From Daedaleopsis sinensis (lineage: Eukaryota; Basidiomycota; Agaricomycetes; Polyporales; Polyporaceae): a DNA stretch of 64,000 nucleotides. Shown in pieces: positions 21,806 to 33,349 of this stretch. The first letter of the stretch is position 1, and every line of letters starts with the position of its first letter. The stretch is from the NCBI GenBank assembly GCA_033807695.1, contig CM066309.1:496001-560000 (forward strand), in the 5' to 3' direction. A program made the translations under genes and the position numbers. The notes under the pieces were generated by a model. It searched no databases. It saw nothing but the letters and a program-made list of their open reading frames with translations, and was not told where the DNA came from.

Positions 21806-22488
21806 AATGTCCGGTATGAGCATTCCTCATTAGTTCTCTCCTAAGACTGCGAACTAACACTGCTCTCCTCCTCAGATCGGGCGCCAGGATACCACCTATC
21901 TTGTCTCTCCTAGGCAGACGATGAAGGACCTATTGACGTGAGCCTTGAGGGAAGGACCGTCCTACCACCTATCGTATGTAAATGCCCTATCCGTTATCCA
22001 TACTACTTTCAAGTTATCCATGTACAGTGTCACGGCGACTGCAAATGCTGAATTCCCTGAGATCGTCCGGCGACGTGGACATACGCTAGACAAATGTCAA
22101 GGACGCTCAGGCTGCAGAATTCAGTCCGACGCGTTGAAGGACCGTCCATCCCCCCGTTCAGTAGGTCCTCATCGTCTGCCTAGGGGAGACTAGTCCGACG
22201 CAGCCAGCCTGCGGAGATGACGGCACGAGGATGAGTATGGTGTGGAGGCGCCAATACGGATCACAGAAGCGCCCAGGTACACCCCGTGATTCCTGATCCC
22301 GTCCTCTCTCTTTCCGTGGGAGAGGTTTGGCCGAACATACGCTCTCTCTTGGTCTCGCTGTCTGACCTTTGACTTGACTTGGATACCAGAGCGTCAAGCT
22401 CGGAGATGTTGCTCAATTGACTTCTTCATTGCGAAGACGCGAGCCGCTGCGTTTAATCTGTACAGACCGTTCAAATATCCAGCGCGAC
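21806..22488. other. intergenic; first part shared with the second gene copy
   Basis: Blocks within about 21806-22080 recur after 48474 (for example CATTAGTTCTCTCCT). The remainder should hold the PEX19 promoter. No gene seen. Confidence 0.45.
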
Positions 22489-23662
22489 ATGGCTGCACCC
22501 CGCAAGGCTACCGTAGAGGACGAGGATCTGGACGACTTGGACGGTCAGTTCCATCTTATAATCCACACTGACCCTAGTGCTCACATTTCTCATGCACGCG
22601 ACCCGGTAGACGTCCTCGAACAGTTCAATGCGCCCGCTTCCACAACGCAACCTGCTCCCTCCAAACCGCCACAGCTGGCAAGCGCAACGGCATCCTCAAG
22701 CTCCACATCCACATAGCCATCCCAAAGCCAAAGTCAGGCAAAGGGTGCGGATCCGCTCGGGCTCGACGGCCTCGACGATGACTTCGCACACGAGCTCACG
22801 AAGGGAATGACCTGGGAGGCGATGCTCGTCGAGGGCATGAACGGGACGCTGAACCCGGACGATCTGATCGGGGCAGGGAAGGGCTCGGCGAGCGAGGAGA
22901 AGGCGGGGGAGGGGAAGTGGTCGGCTGCGGGGGTCGACGCAGGTGCGGGTGCTGGAGGGGACTTCCAGGAGAACATCAAGCGAGCGATGGTGAAGCTGAA
23001 GGAGAGCGATCGCAAGGTGTGCCCTCTGTCTGCTGTGTATCCTTCCCATCCTCATGGGGTTCTTGCGGAAAGGCAGACGAGGCTGCTGCGAAGGGCGACG
23101 ATGGACTGGAGGACATTTTCTCGCGATTGCGTGGGGATATCGACTCGACCGAATCGGAGGAGGACCTGAAGAGGATCCTCGAGACGATGATGTCGCAGCT
23201 CATGAGCAAGGACGTTCTGTACGAGCCTCTGAAGGAGCTCTATGACAAGGTGCGTTCCCGTAGTAGACTTCGTACCACGAATGCAATGACATTGACCAAT
23301 TCGTGCGGACCGCAGTTCCCTGCATATTTGGAGGACAACGCGTCGACGCTCAGTACGGAGAACAAAACACGGTACGACGCTCAGTACAGAGTTGTGCAAC
23401 AAATCGTCGCCGCGTTCGAGGATCCGAGCTACACGGACGAGGACCCCCAGAAGGGTCTGAAGATCGTGGAACTCATGCAGGAGGTACGTCTCCTACCGCA
23501 TCCTCATGCACTCTCAGCGCACAAGGACCGATCGTTCTCGTTGGGCAACAGATGCAGGAACACGGGTTGCCACCGGCCGAGATCATAGGTCCGCTCCCTC
23601 CAGGGCTCAACCTCGGGGCCGACGGCCTGCCAGAACTACCAGAAGGATGTACGATCGCATGA
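22489..23662 (+). CDS. PEX19: PEX19 peroxisomal membrane protein import receptor, with in-frame TAG
   Basis: Exons 22489-22543, 22610-23016, 23073-23249, 23316-23483 and 23552-23662. Signature parts: an acidic N-terminal helix DEDLDDLDDVLEQF (PEX3-binding region), DPLGLDGLDDDFAHELTKGM, EDLKRILETMMSQLMSKDVLYEPLKELYDK in pieces, and a C-terminal CTIA, a CaaX box for farnesylation. PEX19 is a cytosolic chaperone and receptor that delivers membrane proteins to peroxisomes via PEX3. Anomaly: the codon at 22714-22716 is TAG, in frame inside exon 2 in a Ser/Thr-rich linker. No GT-AG intron can remove it, but a 39-nt GC-AG intron (22678-22716, GCAAGC...CATAG) would, exactly in frame. Otherwise it is a nonsense allele or a sequence error. 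Confidence 0.85.
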
Positions 23663-24512
23663 GATTTTGATTTACGACGTGACTCACGTGAGATAGTGCT
23701 GTATTTTGAAGTCGGAAAACATAGCATCGCGTTGCTCGCGCGACGCGATGGCAGTTATCACCTTTCTCGGACGCTCTACGCAACCATGTCCACCCAGGGC
23801 CCCATCAAGTTCGTGTCCGGAGAGGCTGTGTGGTTTCGAAGTAAGTGGGCACTCCTTATATCGCACATCAAGGACTAACACACTCCAAGTTCGTGAACAG
23901 GTTACCTCTCGACGAATTTATGCTTCTTCCGTGATGCAGAATCAACGCGCAAGCGTGATTAACTTTGTACCCTTCAGTTGAACGACGTTGTCCCGTCCGT
24001 AGTAGAAGAGCGGTCGAAGACGGAGCAATGCTAATCAGTTGGTTCATCGAGCGATCTGAGTGCGTAAGGGCGTACACCATGGTCAATAGTCCATGTTGTT
24101 GAAAAGTGAATGGCTCGGTGAATACGGCCAAGAGCCGCAGTTCGCGGAAGCCTGAGGCCCTCGTGGGTCGAGGAGGTGAGTGCAGAGATACAGTCAGAGA
24201 TACACCTTGACTGATTGCTCTCTTTCCTCGCAGTCGAGTCAACTTCGAGGCAATATTGCGCTACCTCGTCGCGCTACGATACCGATACCTGCGCAACGAC
24301 ACAATACATCTTGGATCCATGGCATGGCGCATAGGAAGACTTTCCATTCGATGAACTACGCATCGCTTTGTGTATACATCTGTCCAGATTATCGTACAAA
24401 CTCGACCCGAACCCAAACCGCAATGCACAACATTGTGCCGCTATCGACACGACAGACCTCATGCATTCATCCCTCGCGAGGCGCCACGTTCAGTTGAATC
24501 CGAGGTTCCGAG
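23663..24512. other. intergenic between convergent genes
   Basis: A short frame at 23787 (MSTQGPIKFVSGEAVWF) ends in a splice-donor-like GTAAGT, but I cannot extend it to a gene. Nothing else is visible. Confidence 0.3.
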
Positions 24513-26749
24513 CTACTCCCAGTCTTCCTCATCATCCTCGTCTTCCTCCTCCTCGTCCAGCTCCTCAGTGCGACTTTCCAGTTGGCCGCCGGCGGGTTCG
24601 CGCAGGGAGTCGATCAAGCTCTGCTTGATAGCTACCCACTCGATGCCGTCTGCACCAATCCGACTCTGTTCTGGATTGGCAGGTTTGGGCTCTGGGGACC
24701 CGGCGGCAACTGCATGGTCTAACTCGATGCCCCCCTCAGCTCCTTCGAACGTGTTCTCCTCCAATCCTGATCGGAATTCGACGTGGTCACGCTTGAAATC
24801 GTTGTCGTCGACGGTCAATGAAGCCATGCCGGTGGTTGCGGACCTCGTCATGGAGAGGACGGTATGGGAGCGGGAGGCAGGCGCACTGGGAGGGACCGCC
24901 CGAGACGGCCCCGCCTCCATCGGAAGCCTCATGCCAGGAGATACAGACATCCCACCACTATCCTCGTGGACTGCGATAACGCTCCCCAATCCATGATCTC
25001 CGGTCCTCTTTACGATCTTGGGGACAGGAGAGTCCTCTGCCAATGACGATGAGTCTGAAGGCAACTCGTCACGCGTCCGCTTGCGTATTTTGCGGCTGGA
25101 CAGGGTATTGGGCGCCGGCGCAACTTCTGTCTCCGACTGTGCATTGGGGATATGGACAGAGGTGCTCGCCACAACTTCTTGAGTTGCAAAGCGGACGTAT
25201 GGACGGGGCTGATCCTCGCGATGGACCATGTCGTCGTCAGAGTCTTGACCACGCTCAGGGGCTGCCGAAAGTGGAGAGCGAGCTTGATCCACGTCGTCCG
25301 CTTCATATTCGAGGGACGTGTCAGCTAAGTGGCCAGACGTGTCGGCCATGTCAGACGTGTCCGATCGTGGTTCAGGGCTCGGCGCCGAGCTCTCGCGTTC
25401 TCTACTTCTACTATTCATTTGGGCGCGACCGGAGAGTTGTGAGCGTGGGTCGGGAACCCTTGCCTTGATAGAACCATGAGCGGTCAGCATCACATTGAGC
25501 CTGCAAATCATGACTTGAATGCATACTACGCCACGCTGGAACCTGGACGGGGTATAATCCGAGTCATGAGCGTCTGATTCGGATGTCAGGTGGCCAGTGA
25601 GGGCATCTTGGTCATTGAATCGATCTATGAAATCATCTGCAATAATTTGTTGCACGATGTTCTCGCCATCGCGCTGTTAGCAATGTACTCCGCATCAATA
25701 CACTGTCCGGTAGACGAGTGACGCAACACGCACCACATTGCTGGTACCTTCTACCCCAGCTTGCGGGGGTCTGAACCACGATACTTTGATCTCTGGGTAC
25801 TCGAGATCTGGGAATGACAAGGATAGTGCAGAAAGCAACTGTGGAGAAAGCGAGATCTTTGTTCTGTCTTCACTGATGACGAACATTGGCTGTAGGTAGT
25901 GATAGACAATGGGTGCGAGACGATTGTCGCGTTGAATGTCCTAGCATCAACGTTGTGAGATGAATGAAGACAACGCAGGCATACAGACGTACCTGCACAT
26001 CAACGCCCTTCGCATACTGTGCTTCTAGCTGGAATTTTTCGTAGAAGCGGTTGCGCTTGAATAGGAATACGGAGAACATCGGGCCAGAGGAGAAGAATTT
26101 GAGCAACGAGCCGACATCCGGTCGATCGAGGAATAGCTTCTTAGCGTAGACCTCAAGAGAGTTGTAGTGGGTATTGAATGAGGATGCTGCGGCTGCCTTT
26201 ACATTGATCCAGAATTCTTCGATAGTTTCGCAATCGTCAAGCTGCAACGATCGGCGAGACGATAGCCCCTTCGTCTCCCAAGAGAATAGAAGGCATGTCG
26301 ACCCGTACTTGTATTCAGGCTGCGTGGTGAGACGATGAAGATGCAACGTGAAGTCGGGGATGGCCTTGTTCTTCACAAGGTGCGACTGAGCAATGAGATT
26401 GACGATCATGAGGGGCTGAGAGACAGCCAACCCGAACGTCTGCAGCACAATTGCCACGTAGGAATAGGTACGCCACTCTTCAGTCATGGCACTCATCGCG
26501 TGCATGAACGATGCATATAGAGCGGCCTGGAATTCATTGTAGGGTATAACGAGGGGCTGCGAGAAACCGAAAGCAAGGATCCATTAGACCACAAGCCTCC
26601 CCCACTCACTGCAAATTCACTGTCTGCTACAGAGAATGACTCACCTCTAAGTTTGCAACTGCAACATTACTTGACGAAGCTCCATTTTCGGGGCTCTTGC
26701 CAGAGCGGCGACGAGCTTGAGGTTGACTCAAGCTGGCTGGGGAAGACAT
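24513..26749 (-). CDS. large uncharacterised protein, ~678 aa, acidic C-terminus
   Basis: Exons 26645-26749, 25993-26556, 25734-25940 and 24513-25673, all phase 0 with GT-AG introns. Start MSSPASLSQPQARRRSGK. The middle ~250 residues look folded and hydrophobic-patterned (SYVAIVLQTFGLAVSQPLMI, then STCLLFSWETKGL, FFSSGPMFSVFLFKRNRFYE). The C-terminal ~380 residues are disordered and Ser/Pro/Glu-rich, with a basic patch SRKIRKRTRDE that could be a nuclear signal, and end in an acidic run. An optional 66-nt in-frame intron in exon 4 (GTAGTA...CAAG, near 25482-25547) may remove 22 residues. I recognise no domain. A nuclear or chromatin role is only a guess from composition. Confidence 0.65.
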
Positions 26750-27549
26750 ACTAGTCGTACGTGAAGAAGGCCGGGAGACAGGAGTAATAGCGTGGGGTGC
26801 AGAATTTCACGCTCCTTTAGATCTTACACGCTCGACGGTGTACACTGTAGATCGCTCTGGAAGAAGTCTCTTATCGATCTTGCAGGACCACATGCTATAC
26901 CGTTTGAGTCTTGAGGGAGGTACGCGTGAACACAACGTGAACATGGAACAATAACAATAAGGAGAGCTCCTTCTTCTCCAACCACCACCACGGTCGGTTT
27001 TCCCACGGTCACTAGCCCTCGGAGAGGCTACACCTGGGTCTTACAACTCAATATTATCGCTCCTGGAGCAAGAGACACACAAATTCAGATGAGAGAATCA
27101 CTGAGTCGATGACCAGAAGGAGTGGATGAGGCCCAGGATTACCAAAGGTAAGCTACTCAGATACCACCACGAGTTCATCTCGCACTGGTCTAGACCAGAC
27201 AAGTCTATTAAGACTGGCCCTTCGTGGAGCCTACACCCTCGGGTGTTCACCCCGTACCTGATACGATGATCAGGCGAGTCTAATGATTTAGACCAAGCAC
27301 GCATCTCGAAGGGAGACCTCCGCGCACCCACCAATGGTACGAGCGCTTACTGTGATGACGGAGCGCTCCGGACTGCAGACGAAGGCGTGTTCCATAAGAA
27401 TGCCATGTCAAAGCGGATTCGATGGCAGGAATCGCTGGGAAGACTCATGACAGTAAAAGACAGCACGCTCGATGAACAAACAAATGCAGCGAACCATATA
27501 AGCATTGGCTGTCCAGCGAGCAGGGGGCACGCTGCCTACGAGGAACCTC
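26750..27549. other. intergenic between divergent genes
   Basis: No gene seen. A 21-nt stretch starting near 26947 (AACAATAACAATAA then GGAGAGC) also occurs directly after the poly(A) of the LINE at 47520. Confidence 0.35.
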
Positions 27550-28063
27550 ATGAACCAAGGTACATCCTATCGCCTCTGCTCACTCACTTGTCTAACCAGT
27601 TTGGTTGCCAGCACCGCAGAACAGACTGGACGCCCCCGGCAGATCTGCCACCCCCGGGAGAGCAGACGTCGTTATCCGTATCCACTGGAGGCACCTCAAG
27701 CTTATCGCGATGCGGAAGATGAACCATGTCTTCAGAAATCTCGCTCTCCCGGAAGACACCGAAAGGATCTGGTTCTACGAGCAAGATCGCGCGAGAGCGA
27801 TAACGCACTTCATCACGACGGGCAAAGCGAAATATCCGGGCGACATCAACGACCCGACCAAGCTCGGTAACGTGGACTTCGACAATGGACTGCGTGGCGC
27901 AGCGCTTGGCTACGAGGTCCTCGACCTAAACCTTCTGCTCTCTCCCATCACGGCCGAAGAACTCTGGACGACGGATAGGCTGGTCGTGAAGAAAGGGTGG
28001 ACGAGATTCGGTGAACAATGGGCGGACAGGGCACTGGGAGGAGGAGTGTTCGTAGTGTACTAA
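27550..28063 (+). CDS. PUA-like (EVE/ASCH-type) domain protein, 157 aa
   Basis: Two exons, 27550-27559 (10 nt) and 27600-28063, separated by a 40-nt GT-AG intron; the join gives MNQVWLPAPQNRLD. Core features: RHLKLIAMRKMNHVFR, then RIWFYEQDRARAITHFI with TGKAKYPGDINDPTKLGN, a FDNGL turn, and YEVLDLNLLLSPI. This W/F-Y-E...AIT...G-x-x-P...DPT pattern is that of the small PUA-like beta-barrels grouped with EVE and ASCH domains, which in prokaryotes bind modified bases or RNA. The assignment is by pattern memory and needs profile confirmation. The start is uncertain because exon 1 is very short. It converges on the T5orf172-like gene with 251 nt between stops. Confidence 0.55.
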
Positions 28064-28314
28064 TGGGACCACCTACTAGTCTCCTTCATAACCGCGAACG
28101 AGAGCTTCCTTCCCTGCTCAGCCTCACGCTAAATTGATCACTCCGGAAGAATGAAACACCTATAATATTTCTACGAATCGATACTAGCTGGGCGATAGGA
28201 TAAGAACAGACCTGGGAAGCAACTAACTGAAGTAATGAGACACTCGGATTACTACTTAGTTAATTCGCCATTACATGAACGAAATGCCGAGGGTTACGCG
28301 CTGACTAACAATTA

Positions 28315-29122
28315 TCACCGATGCAAAGCAAGAAAGGTAGAATAGCGAATGACGATGGGACGTATGACGTCAGCCCATAAGGATTGAGCCCTACTTGACG
28401 GCTTCCGCAACCAAAAAATCTCTTGATGAACAGACCGGCCTAGGAGATGTAAGATCGGAATGACTAGATAATCAGAAAGCTCTACTCACAATCACTGCAA
28501 GCAACGCGAGCATATTGTAATCCGAGCCCAAGCCCGCCATTGACGAAAGGAAAGTCGGGGTGAAGGTACGGCGCATTGATCGCTAAATCGTGTAATTCCA
28601 TATGTACGAGACTCTCGAGGAGACGAGCCTTGCTTGCAGAGCAAGAACCGAGTAGAATCGGATGGGCTGAACGACAACGCCGCTGCCACTCGTGCAGCCG
28701 CCGCGGCACAAGGTTGGTGCGACCCACTTTCACGGCCTCGTAACAACCGCGCCCACGAGGCACTGGAAAGGTGAGCCAGAGTCAATAATTGTAGAAGTGC
28801 ACATCAAGAAGCTGCGTACGACGAAGGCGAAGACGTAACGCGTATATGTGGCCTGGCTTTTCGAAACGAGACAGGCTGCGGAACATCTCGATCCGGAGCA
28901 AAGCCTGCGTCCGTCGCTCCAAATACGGTGGGATATAATCTGCAACTCAGTAGACAGTAAGTGAAGGTACGCGGTATAGGATCACAGACACACCGTCAAA
29001 CGAGTGCCGATGTCCAGTTTTTGGTGACACAAAGTACGACTCGCGCAACATGGCATTCAGGTGGTCATGGCAGAAGAATGGCAATCGCGAACGATTTGGA
29101 AAGGGAAGAGAGCAGTCGTAGC
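28315..29122 (-). CDS. T5orf172/DUF1766 GIY-YIG-like protein, 5' end unresolved
   Basis: Four exons resolved: 28994-29122, 28820-28939, 28490-28762 and 28315-28439, with phases that join exactly. Encoded blocks: FCHDHLNAMLRESYF, SFDDYIPPYLERRTQALLRIE, GHIYALRLR joined to YEAVKVGRTNLVPRRLHEWQ, ESLVHMELHDL, and across the last intron CSDCRSVHQEIFWL. The GHIY, KVGRT, following Arg and ESLVHMEL Glu follow GIY-YIG nuclease spacing, and C-x2-C-x2-VHxEIF is the DUF1766 C-terminal hallmark. Fungal members are uncharacterised; phage and bacterial relatives are DNA-binding or nuclease domains. The exon acceptor at 29122 shows that more coding sequence lies upstream, which I could not place. Confidence 0.68.
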
Positions 29123-31643
29123 CTGCAATGGAAGGGCAACGACGATCGTTCGCAGTATGCCCGGAACATCGTTGAGATTGAGGATTATGAAGAGCGCGGG
29201 GACAACTCCTCGCTAACGGAACTGGTCAGCCTTCTGAACATACGAATATCCTGTAGAGGAAGCAGCATCCTACATCAGTATTTGAAGCCTACGCACCTTC
29301 TACTGCACGGTATCGCATATAAATATGGAATACTGGTGGCCAAGAGTCGGTCTCGAAGAGAAAGAAAGCTGAAGCGCCAAAGCGAGCTGCCTGTTGAAGT
29401 AACGAGCAGAAATCCTGAATGTAAGAGCTGGTAACACAAAAGAGGCGGTTTAGTTAAGATAATATGAGCAAGCGGGCCCCAACTCTCACTACATCTTAGC
29501 TGTAATAGAGCGAACCTGTAAAAGAGTAACCGCTATGCATATCCTGTAAGAGAACTCAGTAAATCGTCATCAATCATATCAACGAACCACCCACCGCTGT
29601 ATAATACCTCTCTGATACTACATAGCACACGCCGACAATGACCTCAGAGATATCGAGCAAGCTTAACCCATGTACACACTCATACATGGCCCGGGATACA
29701 CCACGAGTGCACAAAATAGCTCCCTACATAATCTTTGGGAGACGCATCTTGAGGATGTCAACGGAGCTCATCGAACACTGACACGAGACTGGAAGCGTTT
29801 TCTTTCTGTGATGTATATGATGTTGCTATAGCCAAAGAGGAATACTGTGTACCTCGAGTGAGATGCGGGCGCAGAATAAAGAGGCGGAGTAGCACACCTC
29901 AGATCCTTCAGCTGTGACGAATACCCTAGTCATACAGAGACTGACTAGTATGCCAGCAGTTGAATAAGACTATCTGCTGAGTGATATAGAACTCGCAGAA
30001 CTGTAACCACACCCATGTCCGGAGACCGGAAAGCTGGCTACTGCCCCCTGCAAGGAGGATCCCTGTGAAAGAAATGTTAACGCGAACGATCTTTTTGAGA
30101 TTGCATCACTCACCCCACAGAAACTGGGGATCAGTGCAACGGGCTAGATGTAGAAGCAGCTACTCACAGTCGAATTCCGCAACTCCCTATGCTGCTCCAT
30201 GCAGGAGATAATGATGACGTGGCTCGTGCAACTGTCTTCGAAGCAATAAAAGCTGCAACATTAAAAGTCTTCTCTGCTGGAGGAGCATCCCCTGGCTCAA
30301 GCAGAAATATGAAGGTGTAAAATCTCTCGAAGGACTCTGGGCTATAACAGGTCACCGAACCGTGGTCGGATAGTGGTCAGAGCTAAGGTTGTATGGCAGA
30401 AAGACTAGGCGTCGGCTTGACCAACCAGAGTTTTGACGCCTAATTGCATTCATGACTAATTATGGATGACAAAGACAATGCCCCGGATGTCTCTCCGACA
30501 TCCGAATCTGATGCGTCTCGGGAGATTCGGATACCGGAATCCACAGTGTCCCGGACAACTCGGGCATTCAAGTTCGAGTCTATCCCATTCAAACCCTGCT
30601 CAGAAATCCAGTAATATCTTTGGAACATAGAGGGAGGAGTCAGACTGTGGTCATAGATTAAACCCGAATGCGGGGTGCAAGCTGAGTGTAATCAGTTGAT
30701 AAGAATGCATTGAAAGACTATCGGAACCTGCATAATTAATGCCATAACTTGAAGGGAAAGACCTGCACAGATCAACGAACTGAGCTGAACCAGACCAGCA
30801 AGAATTTAAACCGTATAGCCAAATTTTAGAGCACCTGGGAAAATCCAATGCTTAAAGTCAGACTGTGATCCTAACCTGCGACCTGCATGACTCCCCTGAA
30901 CCCTGAGCCCTCATCTGACCCTGTACAGATTCAAACTAACCTGCAGGTGACCTGACCTATTGTTCAGCCTTATGATGCACATTGAGGGCAGCCTGATGGC
31001 CATCCTCCAAGTATATTTTGACAGAAGGACGAGACAGACATCTCTACATCAGCAAAATCCACTTTGTCTTATTCTCCTTAAAGAGACTGCATTATTCCCT
31101 ATATAATGCCTCACCACCCTCGCTTCCTCATACGAGGGGGTGAATTACAGCCCTATTGCCCTACACAACTTATCATCTTGTACAAGCGGGCTCGGATACA
31201 TGGTGCCTAGGAAGAACTTACCCAGGCCTACATACATGGAAGCACTGGACACATCCACCAGGACTGGATGAAAGGAACTTAGCTTGAAGCATCGGAAGCT
31301 ATTCGGGGCGCTGGTATCGAATGCCAGAGAGAAGGCGCCTAGGGAGAAAAACAACACATCCCCTGCAGGCTGCTGGCAATATAACAACCTGAATATTCAC
31401 CTATGAGTATCAGGAACCTCACATCTTTTTCTCAGAATTTTATGACCAAAATTGATGGATACCTGAGCAATGGATTTAATCGGAGCGCTCGTCATCAAAA
31501 CTAGAAGTATAGGCAAAAATGTGCTTCCATGACAATGTGACATAAGATGAACGGAAAAAATTCTTTGATGGTCTACATATAACTCTGAGACATATAGCTG
31601 ACTGGAACTATCAATACACCCTCTATCTAGGTCCCAACAAAGC
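29123..31643. other. gene-poor stretch
   Basis: AT-richer sequence. It should contain the missing 5' exon(s) and promoter of the T5orf172-like gene. Minus-strand frames at 31145-31387 and 31397-31645 look weakly protein-like but show no family. No repeat or RNA gene recognised. Confidence 0.35.
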
Positions 31644-32627
31644 ATGATGGCGTTAGACTGGGACGTAATAGCGGGTTGGAGGAGCAGATATATTCAAAGA
31701 CAGGGAATGAACCCATACCCACCCCCCCTCACCTACAACTCACTTAAAATGTCTAGCTCTGGGCTTTTCTACTCTTTCCCTGTGGAACTCCACCACCTAA
31801 CCACAACCCCGATTGCCCTAGAAGGAACGTGGGACTACCAGACACACCGCCCGGTCACACTTGTGACCACCTGGCTCGACTACGCTCCCAAGTCACGCAC
31901 AACCATAGGAAAAACAAAGTCGCACGTATACCGACTCATCCGGAAGCCTGAGGTTAACCTGAGAGTTGGCCTTCAAGTCAGGCTAGCTGCGGCAGGGTTT
32001 GCAACCACAAAAAGCGGTAACGAACAGGGAAATCCAAACAAAGGTGACTATGACGCCCTCTTTCTCCCTCTTGACGCCAGAAGTGTAATGTTAGCTAGCA
32101 TCGGTGCTCTAACTATACTATATATACATACAGATCGACCAAGGCTGCGACCGCCACAGACGACGAAGGGGGATCTGTACGATCCACACGTACAGGGCGC
32201 CATTGCCAATATTGAGAAAGACGAGGAAGGGAAGGTGAAGATCACGGTCGTCAACGAGTGCGCGAAGAATGTGGTGAAGAAGGTCTACATTGAAGCGGCA
32301 GGTGTGGAGGAGATCAGGGCGAGGCATCCGAACGTTCAATGCACGGACTGCGGAAGAGAAAAAGAAAGTGATGATGGGAAGGACGACAAAGAGGGGGGCA
32401 GAGAGAGGTGGTGCTGCGGCGAATACCGCCTGGATATCCGATGCGAGGGCTCTCATTGCCGTATGTCGGCTCACGAGATGGCAGATGAAATAGCGGGAGA
32501 GGAGGAGACTGGAGGAAGAGGCGAGAAAGGGTTCCCATCCTCCTACAACGCTCTGCGGAACCTTAGAAGGAGAGCCAGAGCGGCGGCAAATCGGGCGAGG
32601 GTCAATAACCTGTATGACAGAGACTAA
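31644..32627 (+). CDS. uncharacterised ORF with Cys-rich segment, up to 327 aa
   Basis: One open frame; internal Met codons make the start uncertain. The middle reads IANIEKDEEGKVKITVVNECAKNV in overlapping pieces, followed by VQCTDCGREKES, an Asp/Lys linker, RWCCGEYRLDIRCEGSHC and a basic C-terminus rich in Arg/Ala. Cys pairs C-x2-C, CC and C-x4-C could bind zinc. No domain recognised. The N-terminal third is less convincing and may be noncoding or intron-bearing. Local context is repeat-rich and gene-poor, so a transposon-derived origin is possible. Confidence 0.4.
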   Translation: MMALDWDVIAGWRSRYIQRQGMNPYPPPLTYNSLKMSSSGLFYSFPVELHHLTTTPIALEGTWDYQTHRPVTLVTTWLDYAPKSRTTIGKTKSHVYRLIRKPEVNLRVGLQVRLAAAGFATTKSGNEQGNPNKGDYDALFLPLDARSVMLASIGALTILYIHTDRPRLRPPQTTKGDLYDPHVQGAIANIEKDEEGKVKITVVNECAKNVVKKVYIEAAGVEEIRARHPNVQCTDCGREKESDDGKDDKEGGRERWCCGEYRLDIRCEGSHCRMSAHEMADEIAGEEETGGRGEKGFPSSYNALRNLRRRARAAANRARVNNLYDRD

Positions 32628-33349
32628 ACTCCATGCTTGCTACACTCATGACTGGAAACGTCGAGATCCTACGGTCATCCACCCTAGTGATGTCACGGAG
32701 GTCATATGAAAGACTCATTTGAGTCATCCCACAAGCTAAGAAGCGAACATATATGAATGATCCTCTGAGCGGCTACACGGTCAGGTGATCGACTTGACTA
32801 GATGGCGCGCCCATTAGCAGATAAAGTGGCACGGACGCACAGTGGGCTCTCCTACCAGCAAAGGAAGCCCAAATATACGCCTCGTATAATCCCCACGCGC
32901 CAGAGACATAGCATGCACAACGAGCTTGTTCATCAGAACCAAAACCGAAAGGTGTGCTCCGCGTGAAACCGTAGGTGTCGTAGAAATGATATACATCTAC
33001 GGAGAACACATCATGCATAATATATGTAACTAACGCGAAGCGCTACGAGCCAGGAATATAGTACGCACAGCGAGCTCGTTTCACTAATACCGAAAGCCGA
33101 TGTGCGTATTCTGTGCGAAGTTGCTGACGCCGGAGACAGGGCACGTTTCCACAAAGGACGTGTCCCACACAAGATAGTGATGCCCAAGATGTCAACTGAT
33201 GTATTGCACGAATTAGTATAAGGATACGGTAACCGGATCCTCTTCAAGAAGTTTGCTGTCTTCATGACATCCTAACAGGACAGCGTCTGAACACGCGCAG
33301 AGAAACTCGAACAAGATATACGCTCCTCCCCCCCCAAACCGGGTGTCTT
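32628..33349. other. intergenic between convergent ORFs
   Basis: AT-richer sequence. Two short stretches containing ATAGCATGCACA/ATAGTACGCACAG and CGAGCT(C)GTT recur loosely near 32905 and 33056, possibly a degenerate duplication. No gene seen. Confidence 0.3.

Noticed and set aside
22714..22716. Programmed stop-codon readthrough in PEX19
   Set aside because: The context TAG CCA does not match the TGA CTA type readthrough signal known in fungi; a mini-intron or nonsense allele is more likely.
28961..29434. 157-codon plus-strand frame
   Set aside because: It overlaps, on the opposite strand, a well-supported exon of the T5orf172-like gene.
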